Part shown: one piece after another, positions 7,171-15,354 of the stretch
How the letters are laid out: each line of letters starts with the position of its first letter
Numbering within the stretch: position 1 is the first letter of the stretch
Source of the DNA: JBDRGD01 sp043818095
Lineage (GTDB): Bacteria > Chloroflexota > Dehalococcoidia > Dehalococcoidales > RBG-16-60-22
Assembly (NCBI GenBank): GCA_043818095.1
Contig: JBDRGD010000011.1
Location: 1 to 31,243 of the forward strand
Length of the DNA: 31,243 nt
Direction of reading: 5' to 3'
Notes under the pieces: model-generated
The model's database searches: none
Seen by the model: only the letters and a program-made list of their open reading frames with translations
What the model was told of the DNA's origin: nothing
Made by a program: the position numbers and the translations under genes

Positions 7171-8427
7171 ATGGACCGAATTCTGACCATTATTCTCGCA
7201 GGGGGTACCGGTGAAAGGCTACAACCGCTGACCAAGGTGCGGTCCAAGCCTGCCGTGCCCTTCGCCGGGAAGTATCGGCTGATTGATTTCCCTCTGAGCA
7301 ACTGCATCAACTCCGATATCCGCCAGATATTTGTCCTCGTCCAGTACCGCTCCTGGTCCCTGCAGCGTCATATCCAGGAGGGCTGGGGAATATCAAGCTC
7401 CCGCCTGGGCGAGTATATTTACTGCGTGCCCGCCCAGCAGAAAATCGGCGAAGAGTGGTACCAGGGCACCGCCGATGCTATCCGCCAGAACCTGGACCTG
7501 CTCCGTGGGAAGAACTTTGAGCATGTCCTGATACTCTCCGGCGACCACGTTTACAAGATGAACTACCGGCAGATGATTGCCTTTCACAAGGAGAACAAGG
7601 CGGGCATGACCATCTCCGCCGTCCGCGTCCCCCGGGAACAGGCCGCGGGGACGCTCGGGGTCTTTACCGTGGATGGGGACTCCCGGGTCATCGGCTTCGA
7701 GGAGAAGCCGGCCGAGCCGCAGACCGTCCCCGGGGATGACGCCAGCGCGCTGGCCTCCATGGGCATCTATATCTTCCGCACTGAGGTCCTGCTGGAATCC
7801 CTGCAGGGGGAAGAGGACGACTTCGGGAAAGACATCATCCCGCAGATGGTCGGCAAGCGGTCCGATATCCTGCTGTATGACTTCGCCGAGAGGAACAGCA
7901 TCGAGGATGTGATGGTCAAGGTGGAAAACGGGCGCCGGAACCGGGTGGTGGTGGAACGGACGCGGGACTCGTCATACTGGCGTGACGTGGGCTCCATCGA
8001 TTCTTTCTACGCGGCGAACATGGACCTCATCGGCGTGGACCCCCTGTTCAACCTCTATACGGAGAAGTGGGTCTTCCGGACTTTCGAGCGGTCCCTCCCG
8101 CCGAGCAAATGCATCATCGGTGGCCGGACGCTGGAGTCCATGGTCTCGGACGGCTGCATCATCAGCGGCGGCCTGGTGCAGCGCTCCATCCTGTCCCCGG
8201 GGGTTATCGTGGAGAAAGACGCCGTCATCGATGATTCCGTGGTGCTGGACGATGTGACCATCGAGCCCGGCGCACGGGTACGGCACGCCATTATCGATAA
8301 AGAGGTGAAAATCCGGGCGAATGCCACGGTGGGCTATGACGAGGACGCGGACCGGAGGCGGGGATGCACCATTTCTCCCCTGGGCGTCGTCGTCGTCCCC
8401 CGGGGCATGGACATGGACCAGGCGTGA
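7171..8427 (+). CDS. glgC: Glucose-1-phosphate adenylyltransferase
   Basis: A 418-residue ADP-glucose pyrophosphorylase, which makes ADP-glucose from glucose-1-phosphate and ATP for glycogen synthesis. The nucleotidyltransferase signature LAGGTGERLQPL and the following KVRSKPAVPF are at residues 9-31; LSGDHVYKMNY and FEEKP are further family motifs; a left-handed beta-helix-type C-terminal domain begins near residue 290 (SKCIIGG, SPGVIVEKDAVI). Length matches bacterial GlgC. The ATG at 7171 is preferred to an in-frame GTG at 7141 because the conserved region starts immediately; the AGGAG at 7152 is a little far upstream. No other glycogen gene is adjacent, so it is a stand-alone locus here. 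It converges on the next gene with an 8-base gap. Confidence 0.93.
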   Translation: MDRILTIILAGGTGERLQPLTKVRSKPAVPFAGKYRLIDFPLSNCINSDIRQIFVLVQYRSWSLQRHIQEGWGISSSRLGEYIYCVPAQQKIGEEWYQGTADAIRQNLDLLRGKNFEHVLILSGDHVYKMNYRQMIAFHKENKAGMTISAVRVPREQAAGTLGVFTVDGDSRVIGFEEKPAEPQTVPGDDASALASMGIYIFRTEVLLESLQGEEDDFGKDIIPQMVGKRSDILLYDFAERNSIEDVMVKVENGRRNRVVVERTRDSSYWRDVGSIDSFYAANMDLIGVDPLFNLYTEKWVFRTFERSLPPSKCIIGGRTLESMVSDGCIISGGLVQRSILSPGVIVEKDAVIDDSVVLDDVTIEPGARVRHAIIDKEVKIRANATVGYDEDADRRRGCTISPLGVVVVPRGMDMDQA

Positions 8428-8435
8428 CGCGGCGG

Positions 8436-10115
8436 CTACTTCTTCTTGAAGAGCTTCGAGGAAAACAAGACGAACAGCAGCGCCCCCACCGCCCCGACCA
8501 CGATGTAGATTATCCGGTTGAAATCATCGGTGGCGCTGACGATGGAAAACGCCGTGGCGGAAGACCACGGGCCGACATTCCCCGCGCTGTCAATCGCGCG
8601 CACCCGCCAGTAATAGGGCGCTTTCCGGACGGTCAGCCGGGCGGCCTCGGCCCTGGTGGGGGTGAAGTTCGAGGCGGTCAGCCCCTTCCGTTCCATCAGC
8701 AGCGCGATGATATCGAAGTCGTTGTTGGAGGCAATCTGCAAATCATAGGTCACCGGGGGACTTTCATCGCTAACGTCTTCCCAGTCGAAAATCAGCGGCT
8801 GGTCGACCTTGATAGCGGATACCGGCTCCAGTGGCAGGGGTGAGGGTGGAGGCTTTTCCTCGATGATGAAGACGGTCTCGGCGCTGGCCCCGCCGCCTTC
8901 CGCCGTGATGGTATGCTCGCCGTGGCGGCTTACCGGGACGACGAACACGGTGAGGAAGCTGCCGCCGGTGTCCGTGGAGGACTGGGCAACGGGGTCGCCG
9001 TCATAGCTGATGGCGACCAGCGTTTTCGCCGGGAAATTGGCGCCGCTGAGCGTCACCTCGACGCCGGCGCTGCCGGCGGAGATATCGGCGGTGATGGTCG
9101 GGGAAGGCGTTGGTGGAGGGGGGGTGGGAGATGTCGAGGTGGGGGGCACCACCACGGTGAACTTCGCCATGTCGGCGTTGTTGTTCACGTCGCGGATTTC
9201 CACGTCATAGATTCCGGCTTCCAGGTCCGGTACGCTGAAGCTGGAAGCGAAGCTGCCGACGGCGTCCGTCCGCACGGTGGCGACATTGCGAAAGTTGAAG
9301 AGCAGCGTCACGGTACGCTGTGGAGCAAAACCGTCGCCCGTCACGCTGACCGTTTCTCCCGCTTCTCCGGAGGTCCGTTCCAGGAAGACCTCGGGCTCGA
9401 TGGTGAACACCGCCTCGGCGGTTTCGCCCTCGCCGTGGACCGAGATGGTATGCCGGCCGGCAATGCTCACGGGGGCGGCAATCGCGGTGGTAAAGTCGCC
9501 TTTGCTGTCCGCGCGGCTGTCACCCTGGTTGATGCCGACCTCCTGACCATCATACTCAATCGTGAGGTAGGCTTCCGGGGTGAAAAAATTGCCGGTGATG
9601 GTGACCGCCGTGCCGGGGGTGCCCCGGGAGGGGGCGAGGACGATTTCCCCGGCGGCTACGGTGAATTCCGCAACCGCGGAGATGCGTGGCGTGATGGTCT
9701 CGCCGATGTAGTGGCAGACATAAACGTAGTAGGTCCCGCCGCTGACCTCCTTTTTCAGGGAACCGTCGCTCATCATCGCCGGCACGGTAAAGTCGGTCGT
9801 GAAGGCGCCGTCCTCGTCCAGCCAGACAACGTCCACCACGCGTGCGTAAACGCTCACTTCAGCGCCGATGTCTTCGGAGGTGGTCGCCGGCTGACTGGAG
9901 AAATAGACTGCCGCGTATTTATCCGAGGAGCCGGTGCTCTTGTTGAAGCCCGTTCCGCTGATGCTGACGGTCTTGCCGATGCGAGCCTTTGCCGGCTGGA
10001 GGTCGAGAGCCCGTCCTTCCTGGCCGGACGCCGGAAACGCGCTGGCCGCAGTGGACACGACGAGGAGCACCAGCAGCAGCCGGCCCGTCCGGAGGAGTCC
10101 CGCTTTTCCCTTCAT
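8436..10115 (-). CDS. Secreted, membrane-anchored IPT/TIG-like repeat protein
   Basis: A 559-residue exported protein. An N-terminal signal peptide (hydrophobic LLLVLLVVSTAASAF, likely cleavage after ASA or SGQ) is followed by four related beta-sandwich repeats marked by G-x-x-V-T-[IVL]-[ST]-G-x-[GN]-F (for example KTVSISGTGF, TAVTITGNFF, ETVSVTGDGF, VEVTLSGANF). A proline/threonine linker (PTSTSPTPPPPTPSP) precedes the last repeat. Near the C-terminus is a fibronectin-III-like segment with YYWRVRAIDSAGNVGPWS, then one transmembrane helix and a KLFKKK cytoplasmic end. This architecture fits a cell-surface protein held by its C-terminal helix; such proteins often mediate adhesion or carry extracellular modules, but no ligand can be named. 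It has its own promoter. Confidence 0.8.
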   Translation of the reverse strand: MKGKAGLLRTGRLLLVLLVVSTAASAFPASGQEGRALDLQPAKARIGKTVSISGTGFNKSTGSSDKYAAVYFSSQPATTSEDIGAEVSVYARVVDVVWLDEDGAFTTDFTVPAMMSDGSLKKEVSGGTYYVYVCHYIGETITPRISAVAEFTVAAGEIVLAPSRGTPGTAVTITGNFFTPEAYLTIEYDGQEVGINQGDSRADSKGDFTTAIAAPVSIAGRHTISVHGEGETAEAVFTIEPEVFLERTSGEAGETVSVTGDGFAPQRTVTLLFNFRNVATVRTDAVGSFASSFSVPDLEAGIYDVEIRDVNNNADMAKFTVVVPPTSTSPTPPPPTPSPTITADISAGSAGVEVTLSGANFPAKTLVAISYDGDPVAQSSTDTGGSFLTVFVVPVSRHGEHTITAEGGGASAETVFIIEEKPPPSPLPLEPVSAIKVDQPLIFDWEDVSDESPPVTYDLQIASNNDFDIIALLMERKGLTASNFTPTRAEAARLTVRKAPYYWRVRAIDSAGNVGPWSSATAFSIVSATDDFNRIIYIVVGAVGALLFVLFSSKLFKKK

Positions 10116-10146
10116 CCTGACACCATCCCTCTTATCGGAACGTAAA

Positions 10147-10176
10147 AGTCTAACCGTTATGCGCCTGATTTGTCAA
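10147..10176 (-). promoter_or_regulatory. Promoter of the IPT/TIG-repeat protein gene
   Basis: On the minus strand TTGACA (10171-10176) is followed after 18 bases by TAGACT (10147-10152), about 30 bases before the ATG at 10115. The -35 box is perfect and the -10 box matches four of six. Confidence 0.5.
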
Positions 10177-10203
10177 TCCCCGCGGCGCCGGCCGGGGGGG
10201 CGC

Positions 10204-10476
10204 TCAGTCTTCCAGGACGACGAGGCGGACGCCCTCCGTGGTGACTTCGGCGTCGATGGCTATCCCGTCAAGGCGCCGGGAGAGCTCTTGTTCCACCAGC
10301 AGCACGCGCACGCCTTCGTGCTCGATGACCTGGTCGCCGGGCATCTCGATGTCGATACCCAGTCCCAGCTTGTTCTGGCTTCTCCCCATGAGGCGCAGGC
10401 ATGCGCACCAGTTATCGGTGTGGGAGTCCAGTAAGCGTTTCAGTTCGCACCCGGCGCGTTCCGTGACCTTAATCAT
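10204..10476 (-). CDS. HesB/IscA-like protein without the cluster-binding cysteines
   Basis: A 90-residue protein beginning MIKVTERAGCELKRLL, which resembles the start of the HesB/IscA (Fe-S biosynthesis) fold, and continuing with the beta-rich pattern LGIDIEMPGDQVIEHEGVRVLL. Canonical IscA proteins carry a C-x(60-70)-C-G-C set for iron or cluster binding; here the C-terminal CGC is absent and the only cysteines are near residues 10-28. It therefore probably does not carry clusters in the usual way. The ATG at 10476 is preferred over an upstream ATG at 10518 because the family fold begins there and a GGAG lies about 11 bases upstream. Function unknown. Confidence 0.65.
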   Translation of the reverse strand: MIKVTERAGCELKRLLDSHTDNWCACLRLMGRSQNKLGLGIDIEMPGDQVIEHEGVRVLLVEQELSRRLDGIAIDAEVTTEGVRLVVLED

Positions 10477-10606
10477 GCCTGACTCCGGCAGCCTGCGGTC
10501 TGCCTGACACAACTTCATTTTTAGCCGCCGGGGCACGGATTGCAATGGCCCGTTCGTCATACCGTTTTGCTGGTACTTTTATGTTGGGGGGGCTTGTCTA
10601 ACAGTA

Positions 10607-10615
10607 TGTTATAAT
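10607..10615 (+). promoter_or_regulatory. Extended -10 promoter giving a nearly leaderless mRNA
   Basis: TGTTATAAT (TG-N-TATAAT) ends 10 bases before the ATG at 10626, so the transcript would start within a few bases of the start codon. No Shine-Dalgarno sequence is present in that gap, consistent with leaderless translation. Confidence 0.55.
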
Positions 10616-10625
10616 CAATCGTAAT

Positions 10626-10997
10626 ATGACGTTTGAATTAGTCATCTCGACCGTATTCATCAGTCTGGCGCTCGTATTCTATTCCGTCGGCGTCTGGTCC
10701 GAAAAGATTACCGGCAGACTGAAAGCCTGGCACCTGGTCTTCTTCTGGGGCGGACTGGTTTTTGATACTACCGGCACGGGTATCATGTTCGACATGGCCG
10801 GGGGAATCGGCTCAGACATCCACAGCGTGACCGGGATAGTCGCCATTATGCTGATGCTGGTGCATGCGGTCTGGGCCAGCGCCGTCCTGGCTCTGAAAAA
10901 TGAAAGGGCCATCACCAGCTTTCACCATTTCAGTGTCTTCGTCTGGATAGTCTGGCTGGTCCCGTATTTGACCGGCTTCTTTGCCTCCATGAGATAA
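10626..10997 (+). CDS. HsmA/TIGR03987-family small membrane protein
   Basis: This 123-residue protein has four predicted transmembrane segments (about residues 3-23, 36-56, 66-89 and 99-120) and the pattern seen in HsmA/TIGR03987 proteins: FYSVGVWSEK near the N-terminus, a WHLVFFWGGLVFDTTGT second helix, then HSVTGIVA and HAVWA. The biochemical role of the family is not established. The gene lies in a locally AT-richer patch with the next gene, a DUF6512 protein; both have their own promoters. There is no ribosome site, and an extended -10 box lies just upstream of the ATG. Confidence 0.75.
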   Translation: MTFELVISTVFISLALVFYSVGVWSEKITGRLKAWHLVFFWGGLVFDTTGTGIMFDMAGGIGSDIHSVTGIVAIMLMLVHAVWASAVLALKNERAITSFHHFSVFVWIVWLVPYLTGFFASMR

Positions 10998-11003
10998 TTG
11001 TAT

Positions 11004-11031
11004 TTGCCTTTTTCTAGTTTGGTAATATAAT
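11004..11031 (+). promoter_or_regulatory. Promoter of the DUF6512 gene
   Basis: TTGCCT (11004-11009) and TATAAT (11026-11031) are separated by 16 bases, about 33 bases before the ATG at 11065. Confidence 0.55.
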
Positions 11032-11064
11032 TATTTACAGCATTTGATTTCTAAGGCTAAGACA

Positions 11065-11595
11065 ATGAAAAACATCGTTCTGAGGTGGGAATTAGCCGGG
11101 ATTATCTTCGTCTTTCTTCTGGGCGCTTTGCTGCACTTTGTTTTTGAATGGTCAGGCGATTCCCGGATGGTCGGGCTTATCGCTTCGGTGAACGAAAGCG
11201 TCTGGGAACACTTCAAACAGGGCTTCTGGCCGATGTGTCTTTACGCGGCCATCGAGTACCGGTTCCTGCTGGGACGGGTGAATAACTTTTTCACGGCGAA
11301 AGCGGCGGCGGTCTATCTGATACCCGTCATCACGGGGCTGGCATTCTACGGATATACGGCAATCGTTGGAGAAGAGATTCTGATAGTCGATATCCTGATA
11401 TTTCTGGTTGCCGTCATCGCGGGCCAGCTAATAAGCTACCGGATAATGAATTCATCCGGACTTCCCAAATATATGAGCGCGGTTTCCCTCTTTTTCATCA
11501 TACTGCTGGCGGCAGTGCTGATGTATACCACTTTCTATCCGCCGCACCTGCCGATATTTCTCGATGGCAACACCGGCACCTACGGGATTCCGTGA
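11065..11595 (+). CDS. DUF6512-like integral membrane protein
   Basis: A 176-residue protein with five to six hydrophobic helices. The conserved-looking element is NESVWEHFKQGFWP after the first helix, together with AAIEYRFL and a YTAIVG stretch, matching the DUF6512 pattern (a membrane family of unknown function with an N-x-x-WEH-x-K motif). The ATG at 11065 is chosen; a TTG at 11044 in frame is less likely. The ribosome site is weak (AAGG). It has its own promoter, and it converges on the selenoprotein gene with a 50-base gap. Function unknown. Confidence 0.65.
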   Translation: MKNIVLRWELAGIIFVFLLGALLHFVFEWSGDSRMVGLIASVNESVWEHFKQGFWPMCLYAAIEYRFLLGRVNNFFTAKAAAVYLIPVITGLAFYGYTAIVGEEILIVDILIFLVAVIAGQLISYRIMNSSGLPKYMSAVSLFFIILLAAVLMYTTFYPPHLPIFLDGNTGTYGIP

Positions 11596-11645
11596 AATGG
11601 ACAGCGAGCTTACGCCGGTGAATTCGTCTCGTATCTCAACAAAGA

Positions 11646-13274
11646 CTACCGCCACTCGTCTACCGCCCGAGTCACCGCCTGGCCCTGCCCCCCGGGCCAC
11701 CACGTGGAGTGCTTGCCCAGCCCGCCGAGGACGGCGATGATAATGTCCTCCGGGCGGGGAATCATGCGCATCATGTAATCGTCGGACTCGGTCTTCGCCT
11801 CCGGCATCAGTTCCGCGGCCACGGCGTTGTCCCCCAGGGTCTTCCAGATGTGCAGGGGCTGCCGCGCTTTCTCGAAGAGGTACTGCCGAATGTCCTTTTT
11901 CGACCAGCCGCCCTTCTCGGCGAGGGTCGCCGCCTCCGGGTTGTAGCCGATAATCAGCTGCATGTCTTTCAGGATGCCGAAGTTGTTGAGGCCCGTGATG
12001 CTCGCCGCCGTGGTGTCCAGTATCATGCGGAAGTCATCGGCGATGTGGGCGAAGATGTCTACCTGCGAGTTAATCGCTTTCACCGTCACCGTGCTCGTGC
12101 CCGCGGCGAAACCCCGCTCCGCGGCGAGGGGCCCCCAGCCTTTCGGCAGGGCTTCCTCGTTCTCGCCGAGGCAGTTGGTATATTCCCAGGCCGCGCCGAG
12201 GGTGGTCATATCGGATACCTGGGGCTTGGCGCCGCCGATGTTATGCGTCATCAGGCCGATGGCCCGCCCGATGGTAGCGTTGGCCTGGTTCCCCGCGCCC
12301 AGGGCGTTGCCCCCGCAGTTCAGTCCTATTTCCTGCCGCACGGGACCGTTGATAATCAGCAGCGGGGAGTTGGAACCGGTGGTGGACGCCCACCCCGCCA
12401 TGTTATTCGCCGGGTCGGAGATGGCGCTGACCGCCGCGAGGACCACCGGGAAATACTCCGGGCGGCAACCCGCCATCACGGCGTTGATGGCGATTCTTTC
12501 CACCGTGGCGATGCCGCCCATCGGCGCCAGTTCGCCCACGACCTCGTCCGGTTTATGGCTGGTGCCCTTGAGCATTGCTTTCACGTATTCCGGCGCGGGC
12601 GGGATGACCGGCAGGCCGTCCGTCCAGCCTTTGTCATAAAGCGCCCGGTAAAGCCCGGCGAAGTCCCCGCTGACCCTGATTTTCTCCGCGGGATAGGCGG
12701 GGGTGGCCGTCTCCGCCTTGTCCGCCGCCCCGGTGTGGATGAGGGCGTTAATCACTTCCTCCAGCATGGTATCGGCCTTGGCGCGCGCCTCCGCCGGCGG
12801 GATGCCCCCCAGGGGGTGGGGCACGCTGACAATCGCGGCGTTGGGGACGCCCAGCGATTTCGCGACCACCTTCGCCAGGTTGGTGAAATGGGTGGTGACC
12901 ACCGCCACCGCGGGGACGCCCATCTTTTCCAGGTCAATCGTATCGTGGACAAGCCACGACGTGCAGGAGCCTCAATCCCCGGTGGAGAGCAGCAGGACGT
13001 CGGATTTCTCCGCCGCGTCTTTCAGGGCCGCCGCCGGGGCGCCGATGGCGCTGTCCGCTTTGCCGGGGAAGAACTTTACCAGCTCTGCGTCCGGGAAGCG
13101 CTCCTTGAGGAGCTCTCCGATGCGCAGCAGGAACACGTCACCGTTGGGCTTGGTGTTCCAGAAAAGCCCGATTCTCTTGCCGGCGAGGGTCTTCGGGCGG
13201 GATGCCGTTGCCGCCGCGGCGGCCCGGCTGGGGGCGGTGGGGACGCAGACCTCCCACTCTGTCTGACTTGCCAT
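11646..13274 (-). CDS. UGSC-family selenoprotein with in-frame TGA (Sec101)
   Basis: The reading frame starts at ATG 13274 (AGGAGG seven bases upstream) and is interrupted only once, by TGA at 12972-12974, then continues in the same frame to 11646. Reading the TGA as selenocysteine gives a 542-residue protein with LLLSTGD-U-GSC-TSWLVHD, which is the defining U-G-S-C redox motif of the UGSC family (Cys homologues have CGSC). Sec101 and C104 form a thioredoxin-like U-x-x-C pair. Residues 1 to about 205 are the UGSC domain; residues about 205-542 (from GWTDGLPVIPPAP) form a second conserved domain of unknown function containing HNIGGAKPQVSD. A bacterial SECIS-like hairpin follows the TGA. The substrate of the family is not established. 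Gene finders that read TGA only as stop will report two fragments. Confidence 0.9.
12942..12974 (-). promoter_or_regulatory. Sec codon with SECIS-like hairpin
   Basis: After the TGA (12972-12974) come 11 bases, then GTCGTGG (12954-12960), a five-base loop CTTGT (12949-12953) and CCACGAT (12942-12948). That is a seven-base-pair stem with one G-U pair, and its loop begins about 19 bases after the codon, inside the range where bacterial SECIS elements bind SelB. A G is present in the loop. The pairing was found by eye; no energy was computed. Confidence 0.6.
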
Positions 13275-13305
13275 ACTGACCTCCTGGAGAAAGTAAGTCC
13301 AGTCC

Positions 13306-13335
13306 AATTTATCGGTAAGGGCGCGGGGCTGTCAA
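13306..13335 (-). promoter_or_regulatory. Promoter of the selenoprotein gene
   Basis: On the minus strand TTGACA (13330-13335) is followed after 18 bases by TAAATT (13306-13311), about 32 bases before the ATG at 13274. It is back to back with the promoter of the hydrolase gene. Confidence 0.5.
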
Positions 13336-13356
13336 GTCCGGGGGGAAAAGTCAGGT

Positions 13357-13384
13357 TTGACTTTAGTGCCGCGGGTGTTAAAAT
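13357..13384 (+). promoter_or_regulatory. Promoter of the CocE/NonD hydrolase gene
   Basis: TTGACT (13357-13362) and TAAAAT (13379-13384) are 16 bases apart and about 43 bases before the ATG at 13427. A TAAGGAGGG ribosome site sits six bases before the start. Confidence 0.6.
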
Positions 13385-13426
13385 AATGACAGGTTTTTCA
13401 CCGTCGGCGGTGATAAGGAGGGCGTC

Positions 13427-15088
13427 ATGATGGCGAACAGTTGTCCTGTGGCAAGGGCGGCAACGCCCCCGGGGGTCAGGCTGGAGCCGAACGTCATGGT
13501 GCCCATGCGCGACGGGGTGAAGCTGGCCGTGGATATCTACCGCCCGGAGAAGGACGGAAAATACCCGGCCATCCTCTCCATCTCCCCCTACATCAAGGAG
13601 ATACAGCAGGAGCCGCCGGAGCTTTCCCACTCCATCGAAGCCGGCGCCACCGGCTTCTTCGTGCCGCGGGGCTACGTGCACGTCATCGCCTCCATCCGGG
13701 GGACGGGTTTTTCCCAGGGACAGTACTGCTTCCTCGGCACCAAGGAACAGGAGGACAGCTACGACCTGGTGGAAGGGATTGCCAGCCAGCCCTGGTGCAC
13801 CGGCAACGTCGGCATGATCGGCGATTCCTATTTCGCCTGGAGCCAGTATTACACCGCGGCACAGCAGCCGCCCCACCTCCGCTGCATCGCCCCCTTCGAC
13901 GGCGGCACGGACATCTACCGTGACCTCTGCTACCAGGGCGGCATTTTCTTCCAGTTTTTCGTCAGCCTCTGGGGGGTGGACCTGATACGCCAGTGTCTCT
14001 GGCCCGGACCGGTGGAGGGCAAGCTCCCGCCATCTGAGTTTTTCAAAGAGATAGCCGAACACCCCGAGGACGGTCCCTTTTACCGGGAGCGGTCCGCCGC
14101 CGCGAAGATTGAGAAGATAAAGGTCCCCGTGCTGAACATGGCCACGGCGCAGGGTTACCTGCATTCCCGCGGGCAGCTTTACGTCGCCAGCCGGCTGCGT
14201 GGCCCCCGGAAGCTCCTCGTCCTGCCGCCTTCCTCACCGCACACCAACGTTGTCTTCCTGAAGAGCCCCGCCGTGCAGGAACTGCTTTTGCTGTGGCTCG
14301 ACCACTGGCTGAAAGGCGTGGAAAACGGCATCATGGACGGGCCGCCGGTGGCGATTTACGACGAGGTTACTAAGGACTGGCGCTACGAGAATGAATACCC
14401 CCTCGCCCGGACGGAATGGACGAAGTTCTACCTGCGCGCCAACCCCGCCTCCCCGGCTTCCGAAGCTCCCTACGGGCTTCTCAGCGAAGACCCCGCCGGG
14501 AACGAGGCCCCGGACAGATACTCGATTCCCGAATGCCTGCACCGCGTCGTCGCGGGGCAGCCTGTTCTCGCTTACGCCACCCCGCCCCTGGAGCGGGACC
14601 TGCGGGTGTGGGGGCCTCTGAGCGCGGTACTCCACGCTTCATCCACCGGAAGGGACACGGCCTGGTTCGTCCGGGTAGGGGACGTTGCCCCCGACGGCAA
14701 AGTCACTCTCCTCAGCCGGGGGAACCTGAAGGCCTCCTTCCGCAGGCTGGACGAGGCGAAGTCCGCCCCCGGGCAGCCCTACCATCCCTTCCGGGACCCC
14801 GAGCCGCCCGAGCCGGGTAAAATCTATGAATACCAGGTGGAAATCACGCCCATCTTTCACACCTTCAAAGCCGGGCACAAGGTGTGGGTGCAGATTGCCA
14901 GCGACGACGCCGAGTATCAGACGCGGCAGCACACGATTCACACGGTGGAAACGCTGCCCGTCCCCGCGGAGAACACCGTTTATCATGACGCCGCCCGGCC
15001 CTCCCACTTGCTGCTGCCGGTGATTCCGGACGCGCCGCCCATCGGGGAGGTAAAGCCGCCGGTGTCGCAGATAAAGTGGCCCCTCTAG
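13427..15088 (+). CDS. CocE/NonD (X-Pro dipeptidyl-peptidase S15) family hydrolase
   Basis: A 553-residue serine hydrolase. Residues 20-290 form the alpha/beta-hydrolase domain: VPMRDGVKLAVDIYRP, IRGTGFSQG, the nucleophile in MIGDSYFAWSQ (S134), and PPSSPHTNV with the probable catalytic H272. The C-terminal part (about residues 310-553) is the jelly-roll domain of cocaine esterase-like enzymes (RDTAWFVRVGDV, GHKVWVQIASDD). The usual G-W-x-D element carrying the acid before the histidine is not seen; at the expected place the sequence is MATAQGYLHSRGQ, so the triad acid is missing or relocated. It may hydrolyse esters or amides, perhaps of a small metabolite; no signal peptide is seen. It is divergent from the selenoprotein gene. 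Confidence 0.85.
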   Translation: MMANSCPVARAATPPGVRLEPNVMVPMRDGVKLAVDIYRPEKDGKYPAILSISPYIKEIQQEPPELSHSIEAGATGFFVPRGYVHVIASIRGTGFSQGQYCFLGTKEQEDSYDLVEGIASQPWCTGNVGMIGDSYFAWSQYYTAAQQPPHLRCIAPFDGGTDIYRDLCYQGGIFFQFFVSLWGVDLIRQCLWPGPVEGKLPPSEFFKEIAEHPEDGPFYRERSAAAKIEKIKVPVLNMATAQGYLHSRGQLYVASRLRGPRKLLVLPPSSPHTNVVFLKSPAVQELLLLWLDHWLKGVENGIMDGPPVAIYDEVTKDWRYENEYPLARTEWTKFYLRANPASPASEAPYGLLSEDPAGNEAPDRYSIPECLHRVVAGQPVLAYATPPLERDLRVWGPLSAVLHASSTGRDTAWFVRVGDVAPDGKVTLLSRGNLKASFRRLDEAKSAPGQPYHPFRDPEPPEPGKIYEYQVEITPIFHTFKAGHKVWVQIASDDAEYQTRQHTIHTVETLPVPAENTVYHDAARPSHLLLPVIPDAPPIGEVKPPVSQIKWPL

Positions 15089-15103
15089 ACCGGGGAGAGC
15101 GCT

Positions 15104-15310
15104 TCAGCCCTGTCTTTTCCGGCGGTATCTGCGGAACGTCTCCAGGAGGATGACGTTCACCGTGACGGAGACCACCATCGGGACCGCCAGCAGCCACCAG
15201 TGGCGGAAGATATCGATCTGGAAATACTGGCTCACGAAGAGCATCACGAAGGTCAGGAAGACCCCCAGCACGCCGCAGCCCACCGCCAGGTAAATGATTT
15301 CCCAGACCAT
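15104..15310 (-). CDS. Small two-helix membrane protein of unknown function
   Basis: A 68-residue protein starting MVWEIIYLAVGCGVLG, with two hydrophobic helices (about residues 3-24 and 37-56) and a basic C-terminus RRYRRKRQG. No family recognised. A TATAAT box ends ten bases before the ATG and no ribosome site is present, so the transcript may be leaderless; a longer reading from GTG at 15346 would lie over that promoter and is less likely. It converges on the hydrolase gene and lies upstream of nothing obvious on its strand. Confidence 0.55.
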   Translation of the reverse strand: MVWEIIYLAVGCGVLGVFLTFVMLFVSQYFQIDIFRHWWLLAVPMVVSVTVNVILLETFRRYRRKRQG

Positions 15311-15319
15311 GTTGCGCCT

Positions 15320-15348
15320 ATTATATGCCGTCCCGGCGGCGGGCACAA
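15320..15348 (-). promoter_or_regulatory. Promoter predicting a leaderless transcript
   Basis: On the minus strand TTGTGC (15343-15348) and TATAAT (15320-15325) are separated by exactly 17 bases. The start codon at 15310 lies ten bases after the -10 box, about where transcription should begin. Confidence 0.6.
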
Positions 15349-15354
15349 TGCCGG

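Noticed and set aside
10180..10203. GC-rich partial palindrome after the HesB-like gene as a terminator
   Set aside because: The arms match poorly and no T tract follows on the minus strand.
12972..12974. TGA read as a true stop, giving a 111-residue protein and a separate 425-residue protein
   Set aside because: The two parts join in the same frame exactly at a U-G-S-C motif and a SECIS-like hairpin follows; the second part has no good start of its own.
11709..13430. A 573-codon plus-strand frame opposite the selenoprotein
   Set aside because: Antisense shadow with unnatural H/R/G-rich composition; the minus-strand UGSC protein has family motifs.
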